Shown one piece after another: positions 6,179-9,903 of a stretch of DNA of 9,903 nucleotides. Positions within the stretch are counted from its first letter, which is position 1; each line of letters opens with the position of its first letter. Source of the DNA: Hyphomicrobiales bacterium (lineage in GTDB: Bacteria > Pseudomonadota > Alphaproteobacteria > Rhizobiales > JAJFHB01); contig JAJFHB010000429.1 in assembly GCA_021775795.1 (NCBI GenBank), positions 1 through 9,903 of the forward strand, given 5' to 3'. Under the pieces are notes generated by a model, which was given only the letters and a program-made list of their open reading frames with translations, was not told the origin of the DNA and did not search any database. The position numbers and the translations under genes are program-made.

Positions 6179-7468
6179 TCAGCTCGAAAGGCGCTCTATG
6201 TCGGCGCCGCAATTTCCCAGCTTGCTCTCGATGCGCTCAAAGCCGCGATCCAGATGGTAAACCCGGTTGATAATCGTATCGCCTTCAGCGGCCAGGCCTG
6301 CAATGACAAGTGAAACCGAGGCGCGCAAGTCGGTAGCCATTACCTGGGCGCCATTGAGACTGTCGACGCCTGTGACAATGGCGGTATCGCCGTCGAGCTC
6401 AATCTCCGCTCCAAGACGCGCCAGTTCCTGCACGTGCATGAAACGGTTCTCGAAGATCGTCTCGGTGATGTTTGACGTCCCTCCGGCCTTGGTCATCAAA
6501 GCCATGAACTGTGCCTGGAGGTCGGTCGGAAATCCGGGGAAGGGGGCGGTCGATACATTGACAGGCGCCAGAGCAGAGCCGTTGCGCTGGACCCGCAAGC
6601 CCCGATTCGTCGGTGTGATCGAAACGCCTGCCTGGCGCAGAATATCGGTGGCGGCTTCGAACAAATCTTCCCGAGCCCCCACCAGCTCAACATCACCGCC
6701 AGTCATTGCCACTGCCATGGCATAGGTCCCGGTCTCGATGCGATCGGGCAGAACGCTGTGAGTGGCGCCATGCAGTTTGTCCACGCCCTGGATGTGGATT
6801 GTCGGTGTTCCCACACCTTCAATGCGTGCGCCCATGGCAGAAAGGCATTGGGCAAGATCCGTCACTTCCGGTTCGCAGGCGGCATTTTCGATAATTGTTT
6901 CGCCGCGCGCCAGGACGGCGGCCATCAATACGTTGTGGGTAGCGCCAACGGATACTTTCGGGAAGACAACGCGACCGCCTTGCAGGCCTTTCTTCGCGCT
7001 CGCCACCACATATCCATCTTCCAGCTCTATCTCAGCGCCGAGCGCTTCAAGGCCTGAAATGTGGAGATCCACAGGCCGCGTGCCGATGGCGCAACCTCCG
7101 GGCAGGGAAACCTTTGCTTCGCCACATCGTGCAAGCAGGGGGCCGAGCACCCAGAAACTGGCGCGCATGCGGGAAACAAATTCATAAGGCGCAGTCGTGT
7201 CGACGATGGTCCGGGCTGTCAGGTGCACCGTATCACCGCAGCCGCCACTTGATCCGGGGCGTTTGCCGTCAACGGCCATGTCCACGCCATGGTTGCCGAG
7301 AATGCGGGACAGAAGGTTCACATCGGCCAGACTTGGCATGTTGCGCAACGTCAGTGTCTCATCCGACAGAAGGCTTGCAATCATCAGGGGGAGGGTGGCG
7401 TTTTTCGCCCCGCTGATTTGAATCTCACCGTTCAGTTCGTGCCCGCCGGATATCCTGATTCTGTCCAT
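6179..7468 (-). CDS. murA: UDP-N-acetylglucosamine 1-carboxyvinyltransferase
   Basis: The 429-residue cytoplasmic enzyme transfers enolpyruvate from PEP to UDP-GlcNAc, the first committed step of peptidoglycan synthesis. The start [21 protein letters not shown] and the K22-N23 pair of the substrate site are intact. The catalytic, fosfomycin-reactive cysteine is C126 within LPGGCAIG. The expected general-base aspartate is D316 in [10 protein letters not shown]. The C-terminal signature [16 protein letters not shown] and [12 protein letters not shown] are also present. A cysteine at C126 means the enzyme is expected to be fosfomycin-sensitive, as far as the target goes. A short Gly/Ser-rich stretch at about residues 70-78 looks like a surface-loop variation. 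The ATG at 7468 has GTGGGA about five bases upstream. Next downstream is DUF2948 after 244 bases; upstream is a small basic protein gene. Confidence 0.97.
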   Translation of the reverse strand: MDRIRISGGHELNGEIQISGAKNATLPLMIASLLSDETLTLRNMPSLADVNLLSRILGNHGVDMAVDGKRPGSSGGCGDTVHLTARTIVDTTAPYEFVSRMRASFWVLGPLLARCGEAKVSLPGGCAIGTRPVDLHISGLEALGAEIELEDGYVVASAKKGLQGGRVVFPKVSVGATHNVLMAAVLARGETIIENAACEPEVTDLAQCLSAMGARIEGVGTPTIHIQGVDKLHGATHSVLPDRIETGTYAMAVAMTGGDVELVGAREDLFEAATDILRQAGVSITPTNRGLRVQRNGSALAPVNVSTAPFPGFPTDLQAQFMALMTKAGGTSNITETIFENRFMHVQELARLGAEIELDGDTAIVTGVDSLNGAQVMATDLRASVSLVIAGLAAEGDTIINRVYHLDRGFERIESKLGNCGADIERLSS

Positions 7469-7618
7469 AAAATTCCCACTTTGTGTGTCGATGCGCCTGC
7501 TGATTGGCGCCTGGCAGCGTCCCGTCCCTGATACAACTGCTTAGCCCGTGCAAGCTGTATGAAGCATATGTGACGCCTTTGCGGCAACGCAGGGTCTCAT
7601 TTGCGGTAAACGGCTCCG

Positions 7619-7786
7619 CTAGCTTTCCTTGTTGGTGCTGCTGCCTTCTTCGGCGCGTGCTGTCGAGCTTTCGGCGTTGCGCTCGCGCGCCTGTGCTTTA
7701 CGCCGCTTTAAATTTGCCCGCAACGCTTCACTGAGCCGAGCCTCACGAATTGCCGCGCTGTCACTCTGTTTGCTGGATTTTGTCAT
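7619..7786 (-). CDS. Small basic protein, 55 residues, unknown function
   Basis: An ATG at 7786 opens a 55-codon frame ending in TAG at 7619-7621. The protein is soluble and strongly charged. Its core LSEALRANLKRRKAQARER (residues 18-36) is a predicted amphipathic helix rich in Arg and Lys, flanked by Ser/Asp- and Glu-rich polar tails. I recognise similar short proteins with an LR-x-NL-x-RRKAQAR core from other alphaproteobacteria, but know no function. It might bind nucleic acid or membranes, which is only a guess. It lies 150 bases upstream of murA on the same strand, so it may share a transcript with it. No strong ribosome binding site is visible. The helix-like composition with a clean stop makes a real gene likely despite its size. 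Confidence 0.62.
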   Translation of the reverse strand: MTKSSKQSDSAAIREARLSEALRANLKRRKAQARERNAESSTARAEEGSSTNKES

Positions 7787-7843
7787 ATGCCGAGGCTACC
7801 CGATCCCAATCGGCGATGCGCTTTAGCTACTCCAGGCCAGACC

Positions 7844-7942
7844 ATGATGTCCACGGAAAATCTTCTCTCGTTCAAGGTTGCAGAGCGGGGGCAATACCTG
7901 CTGATATATGCTGAACGTCGGAAGCTCGGCACAAACAAGTGA
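7844..7942 (+). CDS. Possible 32-codon upstream ORF
   Basis: ATG at 7844 opens a 32-codon frame (start MMSTENLLSFKVAERGQYLL, end LGTNK) closing with TGA at 7940-7942. The stop codon lies inside the GTGAG that may serve as the ribosome binding site for the thioesterase ATG at 7954. Only a weak AGG precedes it. It may be an upstream leader peptide or a chance frame; no family was recognised. Confidence 0.22.
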   Translation: MMSTENLLSFKVAERGQYLLIYAERRKLGTNK

Positions 7943-7953
7943 GATACCCCACC

Positions 7954-8382
7954 ATGGGCGCCTTCATCGAAACCCACCGTACCGTCGTCTATCCATGGCA
8001 CTGCGACCATCAGGGGCACATGACGACGATGCATTATGTCGGCATGTTTGATGCCGCCTTCTGGCATCTGCTGTCAGCCTGTGGCTTCACCCGCGCAGCA
8101 ATGGAAGTGGAAGGAACAGGATTTGTCGACGTGCGCGACACCATTGAATACCGGGCAGAGCAACCGGTAGGCAGCCTGATCTATATCGAAAGTGGTGTAA
8201 CCAAGGTCGGTAATACATCGATCGTGGGTTTCCATCGGATGATAAATCCGGAGACCGGAGATGTTGCCGCCACGTCGGAAAAGATAACCGTCTATTTCGA
8301 TCTGAATGCCAGAGAGAAAAAAGCCTTCACCGCTGAAATGCGAGAACGTATGGAAGCACTGATTGTGGATGCCGGCAGCTGA
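7954..8382 (+). CDS. Hotdog-fold acyl-CoA thioesterase (4HBT/YbgC-like)
   Basis: The 142-residue protein has the 4-hydroxybenzoyl-CoA thioesterase/YbgC pattern: an N-terminal strand (ETHRTVVYPWHCDHQGHM) leading into the long central helix (MHYVGMFDAAFWHLL). The active-site aspartate is expected at D18 in the D-x-x-GH motif (DHQGHM, 18-23), and Y28 fits the conserved Tyr. The Asn often found after GHM/V is Thr here. Later strands (EQPVGSLIYIESGVTKVGNTS) form the sheet. It likely hydrolyses a short or aromatic acyl-CoA; the substrate is unknown. I chose ATG 7954 over GTG 7939: GTGAG at 7939-7943 sits at a plausible distance and the protein then starts like its relatives. It is the first plus-strand gene after the divergent spacer and lies 147 bases before the TIR gene, so joint transcription is possible but not shown. 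Confidence 0.86.
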   Translation: MGAFIETHRTVVYPWHCDHQGHMTTMHYVGMFDAAFWHLLSACGFTRAAMEVEGTGFVDVRDTIEYRAEQPVGSLIYIESGVTKVGNTSIVGFHRMINPETGDVAATSEKITVYFDLNAREKKAFTAEMRERMEALIVDAGS

Positions 8383-8529
8383 TGCCCTTTGCTGAAGCAG
8401 GCCGATGTATACCTGCCTCGAATGACAAACATTAGCGCCTTGTAACTTGAACCCTCCTCTTACCTGCGATTTGCTGAGTTCGAACAACTTTCATTGCCCT
8501 TGCGGCCTGAATTAACTGGATAGGGCGGA
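8383..8529 (+). promoter_or_regulatory. Spacer upstream of the TIR gene
   Basis: This 147-base stretch is AT-richer than the genes around it and is the likely place for a separate promoter of the TIR gene. A short inverted repeat GCAGG (8397-8401)/CCTGC (8412-8416) follows the thioesterase but has no T-run. A purine-rich AGGGCGGA (8522-8529) directly abuts the TIR gene ATG and probably acts as its ribosome binding site, with AGGG four bases from the start. No sure promoter can be named. Confidence 0.35.
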
Positions 8530-9903
8530 ATGTCAGACGCGCCGATTACCAAAGTCTTCATCTCTTATTCCAGACGCGACCGCGAGGTTGTGTCAACGCT
8601 GGTGGATGCGCTCGAAGGTGCAGACGACATCGAAGTCTTTCGCGATACGGAAGACATCCTGCCCACGGAAGAGTGGAAGGGGCGCCTGGAACAACTGATC
8701 ACGCAAGCTGATACGATCGTCTTTGCGCTCAGCCCGCACTCGGCCGCATCTGAGGTCTGTGCCTGGGAGGTTGAGTTTGCCGAAGGCCTCAACAAACGGG
8801 TTGCGCCGATTGTCATTGAAGATGTCGAGCCCGACGCGATCCCGAAGTCTCTGACAAAATACAACTACATCTTCTTTACGCAGCCCGGTGAGTTCGACAA
8901 TGCCATCGGAAACCTCATTACGGCGCTCAACACCGACATTGACTGGATCAGGGAACATACAAGGATTGGCGAGTTGGCCTGGCGTTGGGACAAGCAACGG
9001 CAGATCGGCGCGCGTTATCTGCGGGGTCAGGAGCTTGTGGAGGCGGAGAACTGGCTTGCCACTCAGCCGGCCAATGCGCCCGGGCCCACAGCCACTCAAC
9101 GCGAGTTTATTGTTGAGAGCCGCCGTGCTGCCACGCAACGGCAACGTTACTGGATCGGGGGGTCGTTTGCAGCGGTGCTCGTTACCTCAGTCCTCATGGT
9201 GTTTGCGTTCCTGCAAAAACTGGAGGCGGATGTACAACGCACCGAAGCTGAACAGCAACGGGTCATTGCCGTCGAGAACGAGCAGTTGGCGCAGGAAAAT
9301 GCGCGTGTTGCCGAAGAAAATGAGGCGCTTGCCACGCAGGAAAGGGACCGTGCAGTAACAGCAGAACAATTGGCGGAAGAACGCCGAAATGAAGCTGAAC
9401 AGCAAAGGCAGATTGCTGAGGAGCAACGGGGCATCGCTGATGAGCAGCGTGGTGAAGCTGTGCGCAATGCAGAGCTTGCAGCCGCCAGCGAGCAGAGGGC
9501 CATCGAGGCCCGAGAGCAGGCAGAGCGCGACCGTGCAATCGCAGAATATCGCGCGGCACTCCTTTCAGCGAACGAAGCAAAGTCGCTTGCCGCAAGTGGC
9601 GAAATTGATGAGGCGCTATTGTTGATGCTCGCGTCATCAACCAATTTTGATGAGCTCAACGTGCCTGAAACCGTGCTGATCGCTTTCAATCGTGTGCTTG
9701 AACAGGCGCGGGGAGTGGAGATTGTGCAGGCGCCCAGGAACGGCGTCACGTTCGCAGGTGACGATGCCCTTTATTACTATGATCCCGTGTCGGGTGATCT
9801 TTTGATGTTCGATGCCAAAGAGGGCATCCGAAGCCTTGTGACGCTGACATCACCCGCCGTTGCCGTTGGAAACAGCAGCGAAGACGGAGAGCTCATTGTG
9901 GCA
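8530..9903 (+). CDS. TIR-domain protein with transmembrane helix, long coiled coil and probable propeller start; partial
   Basis: The frame runs 458 codons from ATG 8530 to the window edge without a stop, so the C-terminus is missing. Residues 7-130 are a TIR domain: box 1 is VFISYSRRDRE (9-19). FRDTEDILPTEEW resembles the BB-loop region, and ALSPHSAASEVCAWEVEFA (66-84) carries the C-x-x-E motif with candidate catalytic glutamate E80. TIR domains of this type often hydrolyse NAD+, so this is an NADase candidate, not a proven one. Residues 158-205 (LRGQELVEAENWLA, then PTATQREFIVESRRAA) match the linker before the membrane helix in many bacterial STAND/TIR-WD40 proteins. A single helix spans about 207-227. 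Residues 226-344 form a coiled coil with Ala every seven residues. A helical segment with GEIDEALLLMLASS (358-371) follows. The tail (about 399-458), with GVTFAGDDALYYYDPVSGDLL, looks like the first blade of a beta-propeller. Conflict-system roles are inferred; the sensor part lies beyond the edge. Confidence 0.88.
   Translation, partial: MSDAPITKVFISYSRRDREVVSTLVDALEGADDIEVFRDTEDILPTEEWKGRLEQLITQADTIVFALSPHSAASEVCAWEVEFAEGLNKRVAPIVIEDVEPDAIPKSLTKYNYIFFTQPGEFDNAIGNLITALNTDIDWIREHTRIGELAWRWDKQRQIGARYLRGQELVEAENWLATQPANAPGPTATQREFIVESRRAATQRQRYWIGGSFAAVLVTSVLMVFAFLQKLEADVQRTEAEQQRVIAVENEQLAQENARVAEENEALATQERDRAVTAEQLAEERRNEAEQQRQIAEEQRGIADEQRGEAVRNAELAAASEQRAIEAREQAERDRAIAEYRAALLSANEAKSLAASGEIDEALLLMLASSTNFDELNVPETVLIAFNRVLEQARGVEIVQAPRNGVTFAGDDALYYYDPVSGDLLMFDAKEGIRSLVTLTSPAVAVGNSSEDGELIVA
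9205..9561 (+). repeat. Seventeen-heptad alanine-phased coiled coil within the TIR protein
   Basis: Residues A226, A233, A240 and then every seventh residue through A338 are all alanine. The uninterrupted run of 17 is followed by a Leu at 345. Heptads such as AEQQRVI, AQENARV, AEENEAL and AEQQRQI carry a hydrophobic residue at the seventh position in most turns. The intervening positions are almost all Glu, Gln, Arg or Asn. The DNA is not a recent simple duplication: only short identities such as GAAGCTGAACAGCAA at 9244-9258 and 9391-9405 recur. This should make a long parallel or Alacoil-type helix bundle just beyond the membrane helix. Confidence 0.85.

Noticed and set aside
8397..8416. GCAGG/CCTGC inverted repeat after the thioesterase as a terminator
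   Set aside because: The stem is only five bases and is not followed by a T-run, so it does not meet the pattern of an intrinsic terminator.
9147..9749. A long Ser/Ala-rich frame on the minus strand opposite the TIR coiled coil
   Set aside because: Its low-complexity Ser/Ala/Cys composition is what the antisense of the Ala/Gln/Glu/Arg-rich coiled-coil codons gives. The plus-strand frame is clearly the real gene.
1..9903. tRNA, rRNA, CRISPR array, insertion sequence, prophage or attachment site
   Set aside because: No cloverleaf, spaced direct repeats, transposase or integrase motif, or terminal inverted repeat was seen in any region.

Overview
The window looks like chromosomal DNA from an alphaproteobacterium, most probably of the order Hyphomicrobiales (Rhizobiales). 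The main evidence is the minus-strand run murA, DUF2948 gene, hisD, UPF0262 gene, low-molecular-weight phosphatase gene, maf, yacG. As far as I recall, this order is conserved in that group. I would not assign a genus. The order and family calls come from recognising the translated proteins by eye; no database was searched.

Layout. Positions 1-664 (minus) hold the start of a DMT/EamA-like membrane protein that runs off the left edge. A 210-base divergent spacer separates it from a FAD-dependent D-amino-acid-dehydrogenase-like gene at 875-2128 (plus). That gene ends 6 bases from the convergent end of yacG. From 2135 to 7786 every gene lies on the minus strand. In transcription order they are a 55-codon basic protein, murA, a DUF2948 protein, hisD, a UPF0262 protein, an LMW phosphatase/arsenate-reductase-like protein, maf and yacG. 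Spacing is tight in places: UPF0262/phosphatase are 3 bases apart and maf/yacG abut. Larger gaps (75-244 bases) sit between murA and DUF2948, hisD and UPF0262, and the phosphatase and maf. From 7954 the strand flips to plus, with a hotdog-fold acyl-CoA thioesterase (7954-8382) followed by a large TIR-domain protein (8530 to the right edge, incomplete).

The central cluster is housekeeping: cell-wall precursor synthesis (MurA), histidine synthesis (HisD), nucleotide-pool or septum-related Maf, and the zinc-binding gyrase-inhibitor-like YacG. infA, which I would expect between the phosphatase gene and maf in many rhizobia, is not in the 133-base gap there.

The accessory and most interesting part is the right end. 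The TIR protein has an N-terminal TIR domain with a candidate catalytic glutamate, one transmembrane helix, and an unusually regular alanine-phased coiled coil. A helical linker follows, like those that precede WD40-type propellers in bacterial STAND/TIR conflict proteins, and then the start of what may be a propeller. It is a good candidate for a membrane-anchored NAD-hydrolysing sensor/effector, but the sensor half is cut off. No tRNA, rRNA, CRISPR array, insertion sequence or clear intrinsic terminator was seen, and no gene-free stretch exceeds 300 bases.
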